Positions 53,530-62,948 of a stretch of 64,000 nucleotides of DNA are shown one piece after another. This stretch comes from Flammeovirga pectinis (GTDB lineage Bacteria > Bacteroidota > Bacteroidia > Cytophagales > Flammeovirgaceae). The notes beneath the pieces were generated by a model. The model ran no database searches. It was not told the DNA's origin and saw nothing but the letters and a program-made list of their open reading frames with translations. The stretch is taken from assembly GCF_003970675.1 (NCBI RefSeq), contig NZ_CP034562.1, positions 2,542,001 through 2,606,000 of the forward strand, written 5' to 3'. The position numbers and the translations under genes were made by a program. The first letter of the stretch is position 1, and each line of letters opens with the position of its first letter.

Positions 53530-54810
53530 ATGAAAAATTTCAAACACTTAATTGTATTGTTGCTAATTACGTCTTTATTCGCAGCTTGTACACAAGAAGA
53601 TAACATTAATCCTGATACACCTACTCCTTACATATCTACTACAGAGCCTTTTGATGCTACTTGGGAAATTAGTTCTGCTAGTGAAATATCAAGTATTGCT
53701 TTTACAATTGAGGGCCTTGCTACCGTTCAAGGTGTAAATAGTTCTAACGCAAGAAACCTTGTAGAAGAAAAAGACTTATTATTTTATGGTAATTATGAAA
53801 TTGAATCTGATACAATTATCGATTTAGAAGGATACGGAACTATAAAAGTTTTGAACAACGATGGTAACATTGAAATCGAACTTATTAAAGAAGATAATCC
53901 TGAAGAAAAAATAAACATGACAGGTAGCCTTGTTACTGAAACGTTTTCTGATAAAACCCTTATTCTTACTAATATTTGGAAAGATGAAGACGATTTCTTT
54001 GCTTATTTCACAAAAGATGGAGCATTAATTACCTCTGAAGGAATTGGTATCTGGGAATGGTTAGATAATTCTGAAGAAAGATTAAAAGTAAAATTAGATG
54101 ATGATATTATAGAATTAAATGTAATTGATTTAACAGAAGAAGAATTTACATTTTCAATGGAGTTTACTGAAGATGGAGTAACAGAAACTGATACAATTAA
54201 CATGATAAGATCTGAATATGAAGATTTTATGCAAGTTATGGATGATGATACCACTGCACCTATAACAAACATGGCAGGAAAAGGGAGTATTAGTATAAAT
54301 GGTGAAGAAGTATTTACAATAAATGGTGCTGCTGGCCAACAACATGAAACTTATCTTACTGATTCTTCAGGTAGATTCTTTGATATCGCATTTTTAGACG
54401 ATGTATCTGCAATAGAAAAATTAGACGAATATGATGGAGAAGAATTCTTAACGAATATGTTACATATCAGTTTATCTACTTCTGCCACTTCTCCAAAAAG
54501 ATTAGAAGGAAATTATTCTAAGGGTAGTGATTGGAACGATGCTGATAATGGAAATACTGCTCCAGATTATGCCATCAATTTTGCTGGTATCTCTACTCAA
54601 GTAAATGATGTAACTACAATGTATGCTAAAACCCATGATGACACGGGATTGACTATCCAATCATTTACAATTACAGAAAAAAGTGATAAAACACTTATTA
54701 TAGATGCTTCTTTCGAAATGAATAAGATAGATTCAGAAAGTGATCAGCCTGGAGAAAAAGTAAATGTAGATTTCCATTACGAAGGAAAAATATTTTTCAT
54801 AACTGATTAA
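53530..54810 (+). CDS. Lipoprotein of unknown function
   Basis: A 426-residue lipoprotein: signal with lipobox SLFAACTQEDN. The body is acidic and beta-rich, with repeated short strands (TWEISSASEISSIAFTIEG, IWEWLDNSEERLKVKLDD) and no obvious catalytic motif; it could be a lipocalin-like or two-domain beta protein. It lies between nirD and the nitrate sensor genes but has its own terminator and a long upstream gap. A role in nitrate metabolism is not indicated by its sequence. Confidence 0.65.
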   Translation: MKNFKHLIVLLLITSLFAACTQEDNINPDTPTPYISTTEPFDATWEISSASEISSIAFTIEGLATVQGVNSSNARNLVEEKDLLFYGNYEIESDTIIDLEGYGTIKVLNNDGNIEIELIKEDNPEEKINMTGSLVTETFSDKTLILTNIWKDEDDFFAYFTKDGALITSEGIGIWEWLDNSEERLKVKLDDDIIELNVIDLTEEEFTFSMEFTEDGVTETDTINMIRSEYEDFMQVMDDDTTAPITNMAGKGSISINGEEVFTINGAAGQQHETYLTDSSGRFFDIAFLDDVSAIEKLDEYDGEEFLTNMLHISLSTSATSPKRLEGNYSKGSDWNDADNGNTAPDYAINFAGISTQVNDVTTMYAKTHDDTGLTIQSFTITEKSDKTLIIDASFEMNKIDSESDQPGEKVNVDFHYEGKIFFITD

Positions 54811-54827
54811 TTTTTATAATTACCCTT

Positions 54828-54867
54828 AAAGGTTACTTCAATAGTTTTGAAGTAACCTTTTCTTTTT
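54828..54867 (+). terminator. Terminator of the lipoprotein gene
   Basis: AAAGGTTACTTCA (54828-54840) pairs with TGAAGTAACCTTT (54848-54860), followed by TCTTTTTT. Confidence 0.88.
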
Positions 54868-54975
54868 TAAGGAAGAATTCTCAACTAAAAATACGCTGTA
54901 TTCTCTATTCATCTTAAAAAGTGATATCTTTCAAAAAAATCATATAGATATTATCTGTGCAGATTGAATTTAGTT

Positions 54976-56763
54976 ATGAACAAGCAAACAGTACCTCCTA
55001 CACTAGCGAATCGAATAGAAAATTTAAGTTTTAATAAACTATGGAACTTATATTTTACAGCAATCACAGTAATAATTTTATTGCTATCACTTTCTCAAGC
55101 AATATTTTATTCATTTTCACAAAGACAAAGTATAGATGCCGATATTATTAATAAGGCTGGTAAACAAAGAATGCTAAGTCAGAAAATTACCAAATGTGTT
55201 TTATTAGTAGAACAAGGTAAAACATCACCTTACTTAGAGGAGCTAAAAAGTTCCATAGATGAATGGGCTGCAGTACACGTAGAATTAGGTAAACACAACA
55301 AGGAAATAGACAATATTGTATATCAGCAAAAAGCAGATCAATTATACAATAAGATGACCATTTTTCACGAAGATATTCTACAAACAGTGACTGCATTCTA
55401 TCTGAATAGTGAATTAAAAACTAGTGATAAGATTTTAGTAAATGAAGGGTACTATTTAAGCAATATGGATAATTTAGTAGATATCTATTCAGAAGATGCA
55501 AATAAGAAATTAGCTGACCTTCAGAATACATCTCTCCTACTCTTTATTATTACATTAATTATTCTGTTCCTTGAATTAGCTTACGTTTTTAGACCTACAG
55601 CAAGAAGAACTAAAAAAACAATTGATGAATTAGAGAAAGCTAAGCTTCTTAATCAAGAAAAAATTAATGAAGTAGATCAATTGTATAGGTCTTTAGGGCA
55701 ATCTTATCAGTTCTTATCAGAAGCAAAAGATAATGAAGAATTATTAAATGTAACACTAGGAAAAACAGACACAAAAGGCAATTTTATTTCAATTTCAGAG
55801 CATTTCATAGATATATTAAAACTCGATAGAAAGCAGTTACCAAAGTCAATCTTCGAATGGCTCACTAGGGAAGATTATAAGGAAGAAATGATTCAAGAAA
55901 TTCTAGAATCTATTTTACAAGAAGATACTTGGATAGGTACACTTCAAGTTACTGATTCGGAAGGAGATTACATTTGGATTGAAACTACAATTAGCCTACT
56001 CCATACGTATGAACCTCAAATAATACTTTTAGGTAGAGATATTACGGAGCAGAAAGAAGCAGAAGAACGTTCTAAAGAAATTAACCAAGAAGAAATAGAC
56101 AAGCATATTGAATCTCAGAAATCGAGATCACTGTTAATATTAAAAGGACAAGAAGAAGAAAGAGGTCGTATTTCTAAAGATATTCATGATGGAATTGGGC
56201 AACTACTTACTGCATTAAAATTTAGTTTAGAGTCTATCGACTCCTCGCATGTAAAAAGTGCTACGGGGAAGCTTAAAGAATCTAATAAATTATTAAAGAA
56301 AATTATAAGAGAAGTACGTAGAGTTTCTTTCAACTTATCTCCTAATACATTGGGCGATTATGGTATAAATGCAGTACTAACAAGGTTTGCTAACGAAACT
56401 AGTAGACTTTCTGATGTACAGGTTAATTTTGATAATAAATCTGATTTTAATCAAAGATTTGAAAAACATATTGAGACAAATATTTATAGAATTGTTCAAG
56501 AAGCTGTAAATAATGCTATTAAATATTCTGAAGCGGAAGCTGTAAGTATATCCTTAAATCATGATTTTGAAATTATGGAAATCATTATAAATGACAATGG
56601 TAAAGGTTTTGATATGGAAAACTTACAAATTAGAGGTGGTGGAAATGGTCTATTAAACATGAAAGAAAGAGCCGGTTTTGTAGGGGGAACAATTGATGTA
56701 AACTCTAGTTTAGGAAATGGAACGACTATCTCAGTAGAAGTACCGATTAATAAGGAAAACTAA
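54976..56763 (+). CDS. NarX-like sensor histidine kinase with PilJ-type sensor and PAS
   Basis: A 595-residue kinase. TM1 is near residues 22-45. The periplasmic domain is PilJ/NarX-like, with IINKAGKQRMLSQKITK just after TM1, the region that in NarX forms the nitrate/nitrite-binding P-box. TM2 is near 181-199, followed by a coiled coil, a PAS domain (about 245-355), a HisKA_3 with GRISKDIHDGIGQLLTALKF (phospho-His), and HATPase_c with NNAIKYSEAE, NDNGKGFDM and GNGLLNMKERA. I chose ATG 54976 over TTG 54964. Its partner is the 56817 regulator. Its place in the nitrate cluster supports nitrate or nitrite sensing. Confidence 0.87.
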   Translation: MNKQTVPPTLANRIENLSFNKLWNLYFTAITVIILLLSLSQAIFYSFSQRQSIDADIINKAGKQRMLSQKITKCVLLVEQGKTSPYLEELKSSIDEWAAVHVELGKHNKEIDNIVYQQKADQLYNKMTIFHEDILQTVTAFYLNSELKTSDKILVNEGYYLSNMDNLVDIYSEDANKKLADLQNTSLLLFIITLIILFLELAYVFRPTARRTKKTIDELEKAKLLNQEKINEVDQLYRSLGQSYQFLSEAKDNEELLNVTLGKTDTKGNFISISEHFIDILKLDRKQLPKSIFEWLTREDYKEEMIQEILESILQEDTWIGTLQVTDSEGDYIWIETTISLLHTYEPQIILLGRDITEQKEAEERSKEINQEEIDKHIESQKSRSLLILKGQEEERGRISKDIHDGIGQLLTALKFSLESIDSSHVKSATGKLKESNKLLKKIIREVRRVSFNLSPNTLGDYGINAVLTRFANETSRLSDVQVNFDNKSDFNQRFEKHIETNIYRIVQEAVNNAIKYSEAEAVSISLNHDFEIMEIIINDNGKGFDMENLQIRGGGNGLLNMKERAGFVGGTIDVNSSLGNGTTISVEVPINKEN

Positions 56764-56816
56764 GTAATTTTTATATATTGCGATATAAATAACTCACATC
56801 AACAAAATATTAATTA

Positions 56817-57506
56817 ATGGATCAAATTTCAGTAGTACTAACAGACGATCATGTTGTAGTACGTAATGGCATTAAGCTACTCCTAGAGAATAGCCATGAA
56901 ATTAATGTCATTGGAGAAGGAGCTAACGGACAGGAAGCATTGGATTTATGTAAAGCATTAAAGCCAGATGTTTTAGTAATTGATATTCGAATGCCTATTA
57001 TGAATGGCATTGAAGCCACTTCAAAAATTAATGAGTACAGTACTACAACAAAAGTACTTATACTTTCTATGCACGATGATGCAGAATATATATTAGATGC
57101 CGCAGAAAAAGGTGCTAGCGGTTACTTATTAAAAGATTCTAGCAGTGATGAGTTTTTAAAAGCAATAAAAACTGTAAAAGAAGGGAAAAAATATTTCAGT
57201 GGTGATATCTCTAAAGTTCTTGTAGAAGGATATTTGAATATGAAACAGACAGGTGCTACTCCAGTAGCTCCAACTCTAAATCATAACGAAGAAAAAATAG
57301 ACCTTACAAAAAGAGAGAAAGAGATTTTACAATATGTAGCTCACGGTAAATCAAGCAAAGATATTGCTAGCATTTTAAACAAAAGTGTTCGTACTGTTGA
57401 AACACATCGATTTAACATAATGAAAAAAATGGGTGTAAAAAGTGCGGTTGAACTAATTTCAAAAATTAATGAGATGCCAACACTAAAGAATGAGTTAGGC
57501 TTATAA
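56817..57506 (+). CDS. NarL/LuxR-family response regulator
   Basis: A 229-residue regulator. The receiver has VVLTDDHVVVRNGIKLLL and the phosphoacceptor Asp56 in VIDIRMPIMNG. The C-terminal helix-turn-helix is LuxR/NarL type (LTKREKEILQYVAHGKSSKD, SVRTVETHRFNIMKKM). It is 53 bases after the sensor kinase gene, so the two form a two-component pair. The TACGTA palindromes upstream of cobA, nirB and the nitrate reductase gene are candidate targets; NarL-type proteins commonly bind TAC-containing inverted heptamers. Confidence 0.93.
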   Translation: MDQISVVLTDDHVVVRNGIKLLLENSHEINVIGEGANGQEALDLCKALKPDVLVIDIRMPIMNGIEATSKINEYSTTTKVLILSMHDDAEYILDAAEKGASGYLLKDSSSDEFLKAIKTVKEGKKYFSGDISKVLVEGYLNMKQTGATPVAPTLNHNEEKIDLTKREKEILQYVAHGKSSKDIASILNKSVRTVETHRFNIMKKMGVKSAVELISKINEMPTLKNELGL

Positions 57507-57525
57507 GCTTACCTCTATTCTCAGT

Positions 57526-57563
57526 AAACCTACTAAGTACTTAGTTACTTAGTAGGTTTTTTT
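57526..57563 (+). terminator. Terminator of the two-component operon
   Basis: AAACCTACTAAGTA (57526-57539) pairs with TACTTAGTAGGTTT (57546-57559), followed by T residues. Confidence 0.88.
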
Positions 57564-57610
57564 ATGCCTAAAAATGACTAAAATTGATAATTACTTAAAA
57601 ATTAATCTCT

Positions 57611-57637
57611 ATTTATACGTATTTTTACGTAAAATTA
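57611..57637 (+). promoter_or_regulatory. Shared 27-bp block with two TACGTA palindromes, nitrate reductase promoter
   Basis: This block matches 50175-50201 at 25 of 27 positions. It contains ATACGTAT (57615-57622) and TTTTACGTAAAA (57623-57634), cores exactly 10 bases apart. A further TACGTA lies at 57658-57663. It sits just upstream of the -7 element at 57640-57647, where an activator or repressor could act. Confidence 0.65.
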
Positions 57638-57639
57638 CT

Positions 57640-57647
57640 TACTTTTG
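57640..57647 (+). promoter_or_regulatory. -7 element of the nitrate reductase promoter
   Basis: TACTTTTG matches TAnnTTTG exactly. No TTG lies at 19-23 bases upstream; that space is filled by the TACGTA repeats, as expected of an activator-dependent promoter. Transcription from about 57654 would give a leader of about 150 bases. Confidence 0.55.
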
Positions 57648-57753
57648 AGACATGGATTACGTATTCAGCTAAAACAACTTACTATTCCAACTAGTACGCT
57701 ATTAGTTTTAGAAGTATATGTTTCTCTATATAAAACAAACACATGCTGTCGAT

Positions 57754-57775
57754 GGGAAATGTGAAAACATTTCCC
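57754..57775 (+). other. GAAA-capped hairpin in the nitrate reductase leader
   Basis: GGGAAATGT (57754-57762) pairs perfectly with ACATTTCCC (57767-57775), closing a GAAA tetraloop, followed by TCGTTTTAAAA. It is 27 bases before the ATG, inside the predicted leader. It may be a weak intrinsic terminator used for attenuation, or an mRNA-stabilising element. Confidence 0.6.
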
Positions 57776-57802
57776 TCGTTTTAAAATTAGCACTGAAAGA
57801 TT

Positions 57803-60800
57803 ATGAAAAATTGCTCTACATATAAATCTACTTGTTCTTACTGTGGTGTAGGATGTGGTATTAATGTCAACAAAGACGCTAAAGGTAAAATTACTGTTGA
57901 CGGAGACCCTACCTACCCTGTAAACAAAGGAAAGTTATGTTCCAAAGGAATGAACTTACATTATGTAGTACAAGAAACTTCAGATCGATTATTATATCCG
58001 CAAATGCGTTGGAGTAGTCAACATGAATTACAACGTGTTGATTGGGATACTGCACTTACTAGGGCATCTGCAGTATTTAAATCTATAATTAAAAAACACG
58101 GTCCAGATGCTGTAGGAATGTATGTTTCTGGCCAATGTTTAACAGAAGAATATTATTTAGCGAATAAACTTACCAAAGGTTTTTTCCAAACTAATAACAT
58201 AGATACCAACTCAAGGCTTTGTATGAGTTCTGCTGTTGTTGGTTATGTAAAAACAGTTGGCGAAGATACTGTTCCAATTGCTTATGATGATATAGAACAC
58301 GCTGACACTTTTATGATTGCTGGTGCAAACCCTGCATGGTGTCACCCTATTTTATTCAGAAGAATTGAAGCACATAAAGAAGAAAATCCATCAACAAAAA
58401 TTATTGTAGTAGATCCAAGAAAAACACAATCTTGTGCAATTGCAGATTTACATTTACAATTAAACCCAGGTACAGATGTGGTACTTTACCAAGCAATTGG
58501 TAGAGCTATTATTGAAGAGGGTGATTTAGATTGGGAATTTATTAAGAACCACACTGATGGTTTTGATACATATAGAAAAGAAGTTTTAGCAAGAACTTTA
58601 AAAGAAGCTTCTGCTATTACAGGGATCACAATTGATAAAATAAGACTTGCTGCTAGATATATTGGTAATGCGAAAGGCTTTATCAATATGTGGGCTATGG
58701 GTTTAAATCAAAGTGCTCAGGGTACCAATAAGAACCTTGCTTTACTTAACTTGAACTTGATTACTGGTCAGATTGGTAAAGTAGGTGCAGGACCTTTTTC
58801 ATTAACTGGTCAGCCTAACGCAATGGGCGGACGTGAAGTTGGTGGTATGGCATCTCTACTTGCTGCACATCATGATTTAAAAAACCCTGACCATAGACAA
58901 AAAATAGCAGATTATTGGGGCGTGGATCATATCCAAGAGAAACCCGGTAAAACAGCTACTGAAATGTTTGAGGCGCTTCATTCTGGAGAAATGAAAGCAA
59001 TTTGGATTGTATGTACAAACCCAATGGTAAGTTTACCAGATTCTAAATTTGTAGAAGAAGCACTCAAAAAAGCTAAATTTGTTGTTGTTCAAGACATCTC
59101 TAATAAAGCTGACTCTATTGAACATGCAGACCTTATCTTACCAGCTGCAGGTTGGTTAGAAAAAGAAGGTACAATGACTAATTCTGAAAGAAGAATAAGT
59201 CATTTAGAAAGTGTAATTCCAGCACCGGGAGAAGCGTTACCAGATACTGAAATATTCTGTAGATTTGCTCAAAAAATGGGTTACCATGGTTTTGATTACA
59301 ATTCAACTGAAGAAATATTTAAAGAACATGCATTACTAACAAAGGGAACAAACATTGATATTTCCGAATTAGATTATACAATTCTTAAAAAAGACCGTTC
59401 TGTACAATGGCCTTATAAAAATGGTAAAAGTACAGACCGTTTGTTTACAGATAATCAATTTTTCACACCAAATAAAAGGGCTCAAATTGTCTGTACTGGT
59501 GTAGAAAACACAAGTGACTCTGTAAACAGTGAACTACCTTTAATCTTAACCACAGGCCGAATTCGTGATCAATGGCACACCATGACACGTACGGGAAAAG
59601 TAAACAAACTTAATCAACACATTCCACTTCCTTTCTTAGAAATACACCCTAACGATGCATTAACAAGAGGTTTAAAAGATGGAGAAACAGCAGTAATTCA
59701 AACTGAACGAGGTGAGTGTAGAGTAAACGTAAACGTCTCACAAGATATTAAGCAAGGCGTGATTTTTATGCCAATGCACTGGGGTAAAATCAGTAATCAA
59801 ATATTTGCTAGAACTAACAATCTAACAGCAAACAAAATTGATCCTATCTCTAAAGAACCTGACTTTAAATTCTCTGCTGCACAAGTTGTCAAGTATCAAA
59901 AGTCAAAAGAAAAAATTCTGATTATTGGTGCAGGAGCAGCTGCCTATCGTTTTATACACACCTATAGAGGTATTAATAAGGAAGATGAAATTGAAGTGTT
60001 TTCAAAAGAAAGTACCCCATTCTATAACCGTGTACTTTTACCGGAATACGTAAATGAAACCTTATTATGGAAGGACCTTCAGAAATTTAATGCACTTGAT
60101 GAATTTGACGAACTTGGTGTGAAAGTACATTTAAGTAAATCAATTTTAAATATTAACAGAAAAAGAAAGGTTATAGTAGATCAATTTGGAAAAGAATTTA
60201 GCTACGACAAATTAATTATTGCTACTGGTAGTCGCCCTTTTGTTCCTGCAGATGTACCTATCCATATGGAAGGTGTATTTACTATGAGGAACAAAAAAAA
60301 TGCTGATGATTTAAAACAATACCTTAATAAAGATGGCTCTGTTATTATTATCGGTGGTGGTCTTTTAGGATTAGAACTTGCTGCATCTCTAAGAGAAATT
60401 AATATTAAGGTTACAATTGTTCAATTGGCTGGTAGATTAATGGATAGGCAGCTTGACCCTATTGCTAGTGAACTTCTTCTAAATAATGTAGAAGACAAAG
60501 GCATTGAGGTTTTACTAAACGAACAGGTACAGACTATCGAAAAAGCAGGTGATAAAACATATAAAGCAAAATTAAAAGGTGGTAGAACTTTAGAAAGTAA
60601 TGCTATTGTGTATGCTATCGGAACTAGACCAAATATAGAACTTGGTAAAGAAAGTGGCCTAAAAGCATCAAGAGGTTTAGTGGTTAATGAATACCTTCAA
60701 ACTTCTGACTCTTCAATTTTCTCTATTGGTGAAATAGCTGAATTTGAAGAGAAAATGAATGGTACTACTGCTGGTGCAGAAGAACAAGCTGACGTATGTG

Positions 60801-61303
60801 CAAGGTTTATTTCTGGTGATTTACTCAGTCGTTATTCAGGTACTCTTCCAATGAACATCCTAAAATTTTCTGACCTTAATCTCTGTTCATTGGGTATAAT
60901 TGATGTACCTCGTAAAGACAAAAGTTATGAAGAAGTTATTCTTTTAGATAAAGCCGAAGCTTTCTACAAAAAGTGCATCATTAAAGATGATAAACTTGTT
61001 GGTACTATTCTTTTAGGTGATAAATCTGAATTTGCAGATTATAAAAAACTTATTGAACTAAAGACAGAACTTGGTGACCGTAGAACGGAATTACTAAGAG
61101 GAAAAAGTGATGCAGAACCACTTATGGGTGAAGTTATTTGCTCTTGTGGAAATGTTGGAAGTGGAAATCTACAAAAAGCTATGGCTGAAGGTTGTACCAC
61201 ATTAAATACTTTATGCGAAAAAACCGGAGCAGGACTTGGTTGTGGAAGTTGTAAAACCGAAATTCAAGAAATGTTAAAGGTGAACGACACACTAACAGTC
61301 TAA
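57803..61303 (+). CDS. nasA: Assimilatory nitrate reductase fused to NirB-like FAD module and BFD 2Fe-2S domain
   Basis: A 1166-residue enzyme reducing nitrate to nitrite. Residues 1 to about 700 are the molybdopterin subunit: 4Fe-4S ligands Cys11, Cys14, Cys18 and Cys46, then NSRLCMSSAVVGY with the likely Mo ligand Cys140, GLNQSAQGTNKNLALLNLNL and TTGRIRDQWHTMTRTGKV. From about residue 703 comes an FAD/NAD(P)H-binding module (ILIIGAGAAAYRF, IIIGGGLLGLELAAS) like the front half of NirB. From about 1111 comes a BFD-type 2Fe-2S domain (ICSCGNVGSGN, GCGSCKTE). The diaphorase would supply electrons in one chain, making a separate NasB/NasC unnecessary. Confidence 0.93.
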   Translation: MKNCSTYKSTCSYCGVGCGINVNKDAKGKITVDGDPTYPVNKGKLCSKGMNLHYVVQETSDRLLYPQMRWSSQHELQRVDWDTALTRASAVFKSIIKKHGPDAVGMYVSGQCLTEEYYLANKLTKGFFQTNNIDTNSRLCMSSAVVGYVKTVGEDTVPIAYDDIEHADTFMIAGANPAWCHPILFRRIEAHKEENPSTKIIVVDPRKTQSCAIADLHLQLNPGTDVVLYQAIGRAIIEEGDLDWEFIKNHTDGFDTYRKEVLARTLKEASAITGITIDKIRLAARYIGNAKGFINMWAMGLNQSAQGTNKNLALLNLNLITGQIGKVGAGPFSLTGQPNAMGGREVGGMASLLAAHHDLKNPDHRQKIADYWGVDHIQEKPGKTATEMFEALHSGEMKAIWIVCTNPMVSLPDSKFVEEALKKAKFVVVQDISNKADSIEHADLILPAAGWLEKEGTMTNSERRISHLESVIPAPGEALPDTEIFCRFAQKMGYHGFDYNSTEEIFKEHALLTKGTNIDISELDYTILKKDRSVQWPYKNGKSTDRLFTDNQFFTPNKRAQIVCTGVENTSDSVNSELPLILTTGRIRDQWHTMTRTGKVNKLNQHIPLPFLEIHPNDALTRGLKDGETAVIQTERGECRVNVNVSQDIKQGVIFMPMHWGKISNQIFARTNNLTANKIDPISKEPDFKFSAAQVVKYQKSKEKILIIGAGAAAYRFIHTYRGINKEDEIEVFSKESTPFYNRVLLPEYVNETLLWKDLQKFNALDEFDELGVKVHLSKSILNINRKRKVIVDQFGKEFSYDKLIIATGSRPFVPADVPIHMEGVFTMRNKKNADDLKQYLNKDGSVIIIGGGLLGLELAASLREINIKVTIVQLAGRLMDRQLDPIASELLLNNVEDKGIEVLLNEQVQTIEKAGDKTYKAKLKGGRTLESNAIVYAIGTRPNIELGKESGLKASRGLVVNEYLQTSDSSIFSIGEIAEFEEKMNGTTAGAEEQADVCARFISGDLLSRYSGTLPMNILKFSDLNLCSLGIIDVPRKDKSYEEVILLDKAEAFYKKCIIKDDKLVGTILLGDKSEFADYKKLIELKTELGDRRTELLRGKSDAEPLMGEVICSCGNVGSGNLQKAMAEGCTTLNTLCEKTGAGLGCGSCKTEIQEMLKVNDTLTV

Positions 61304-61346
61304 TTAATGATCTCAAAAGGGTACTCCTCTTAAAAATATATATGTC

Positions 61347-62801
61347 ATGCTTGAACAAGTAGAATACGATACATTAGAAAAAGAAGATTTAGTAAGAGTT
61401 TTCATTAAGGGAGGCATTTCTTCTCCTGGTGATCTTTTAAAAATTATTCAAGTTGCTGAAGAATTAAATGTTGAGCATTTACATTTTGGATCTCGCCAAG
61501 ATATCCTTTTTGCCTCTCCAAATATTCCTAGAAATACTTTAAAAGAAACTTTTGAATCAATTAAAACCACTTTTGATTGTGATGGAGAATCTTATCAAAA
61601 TATAGTTACTTCTTATGTTGCTTTAGATGTTATCCCAAGTACTTCATGGGTAGCAGCGCATACATACCATTACATTTTAGATACTTTTGATTTCCAGCCT
61701 AAATTAAAGATAAATATTACAGACCCTGCGCAGACTATGGTCCCACTTTTTACTGGGCAATTAAACTTTATAGCAGCAGAGAAAGAAGGGTATTGGCATC
61801 TTTATATTAGAGAACAAGAACAGGGAGAAATATTATGGGAATGTCCTAACCTTATTTACAATTATGACATTGCGAAAGTTGTTAAGACATTTGAGAACGA
61901 ATACACAATAGGCATTCCTATTGAAAGCACTAAAGTGTGGAATACTATTATTTCAACTTTAGATATCAATACAATTAGTATCAATAAAAAATTAACGCTC
62001 CCTTCTGGTCCTTTTCCTTATTATGAAGGAATGCACCGTATGATTAGTGGAAAATATTGGTTGGGTCTCTATTGGAGAAATAATAAATTTGATATCCCCT
62101 TCCTTAAAGAATTATGTGAATTATGTCTAAAAACAAACATTGGCAAAATCACATTAACTCCATGGAAATCTTTTATAGTTAAAGGTATTGATAGTAAAAA
62201 TATTATTAATTGGGAAAAGCTTTTAGGTAAATTTGGAATCAATGTAAGGCATTCCTCTCTTGAGTTAAATTGGCATTTACCAGTTTTAGATCAAGAAGCC
62301 TTAGAATTAAAAAACTTCCTTGTACGTGCTTTAGACAAACAAGACATTAGTACTTATGGTTTAACTTTTACTATTAAAACAAAGCCTATCATACTATTTA
62401 CTTCAGTGGTTATAGAAAGTATTCCATCAAGTAATAATGATATGTATAACGTTCTTTACGCTAAAGATTTTAATTGTAATGAACCGAAGTATACCACCTT
62501 TGTTAAAAGAGTTCCTAAAGAGGCTATACCTCCTATTCTGATAGAATTGAGTCACCTTTATTATGAACAACTTGACAACAGCAATTATGGTGATGACAAA
62601 CCTAAAAAATTGAATGCAACTTCTGTAATAGAAAAGGTTTACCAATGCCAAAGTTGTTTAAGTATTTATGACGAAAGTATTGGAATGCCAGATGAGGGAA
62701 TACCTCAAAACACTAAATTTGAATCACTCCCTAGCTCATTTACGTGTCCATTATGTGATGCTAATAAAAATGAATTTACGGAAGTTGAAATGCCACGATA
62801 A
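61347..62801 (+). CDS. Sulfite/nitrite-reductase-like protein with C-terminal rubredoxin domain
   Basis: A 484-residue protein 43 bases after the nitrate reductase gene. Residues about 10-420 resemble nitrite/sulfite reductase half-domains (LVRVFIKGGISSPGDLLKI, HLHFGSRQDILFA, then KLKINITDPAQTMVPLFTG), but no Cys-x5-Cys or Cys-x3-Cys pair for the 4Fe-4S/sirohaem centre is present. Residues 431-484 are a rubredoxin: Cys434-x2-Cys437 and Cys467-x2-Cys470, with YDESIGMPDEGIPQNTKFES and the FTCPLCDANKNEF end. It is probably an electron carrier or assembly partner of the nitrate reductase, not a reductase itself. I recall similar annotated rubredoxin proteins near nitrate genes in Bacteroidota. 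Confidence 0.82.
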   Translation: MLEQVEYDTLEKEDLVRVFIKGGISSPGDLLKIIQVAEELNVEHLHFGSRQDILFASPNIPRNTLKETFESIKTTFDCDGESYQNIVTSYVALDVIPSTSWVAAHTYHYILDTFDFQPKLKINITDPAQTMVPLFTGQLNFIAAEKEGYWHLYIREQEQGEILWECPNLIYNYDIAKVVKTFENEYTIGIPIESTKVWNTIISTLDINTISINKKLTLPSGPFPYYEGMHRMISGKYWLGLYWRNNKFDIPFLKELCELCLKTNIGKITLTPWKSFIVKGIDSKNIINWEKLLGKFGINVRHSSLELNWHLPVLDQEALELKNFLVRALDKQDISTYGLTFTIKTKPIILFTSVVIESIPSSNNDMYNVLYAKDFNCNEPKYTTFVKRVPKEAIPPILIELSHLYYEQLDNSNYGDDKPKKLNATSVIEKVYQCQSCLSIYDESIGMPDEGIPQNTKFESLPSSFTCPLCDANKNEFTEVEMPR

Positions 62802-62865
62802 TATAGATAGGCAGACATAATGCTATATTTTTATGGTAGCCTATTTATTTTTAATGTTGATAAAG

Positions 62866-62903
62866 AAAGCCACTCCAATGAAAATTTGGCAGTGGCTTTT
62901 TTG
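62866..62903 (+). terminator. Terminator of the nitrate reductase operon
   Basis: AAAGCCACT (62866-62874) pairs with AGTGGCTTT (62891-62899), followed by TTT. A weaker inverted repeat lies just upstream near 62806-62845. Confidence 0.82.
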
Positions 62904-62948
62904 TTGAGTTTATACCCATAAAATACGATAAAAATATCGACGAATTTA

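Noticed and set aside
57652-57672. A six-codon leader peptide (MDYVFS) after the nitrate reductase promoter
   Set aside because: Its ATG would be at or before the predicted transcription start, and the peptide has no attenuation-like codon run.
57648-57802. ANTAR-type antitermination leader as in enteric nas genes
   Set aside because: Those need two hairpins with hexaloops; only one hairpin with a GAAA loop is visible and no ANTAR protein is in the window.
61347-62801. A functional sirohaem nitrite or sulfite reductase
   Set aside because: The required Cys-x5-Cys and Cys-x3-Cys ligands are absent; only rubredoxin CxxC pairs are seen.
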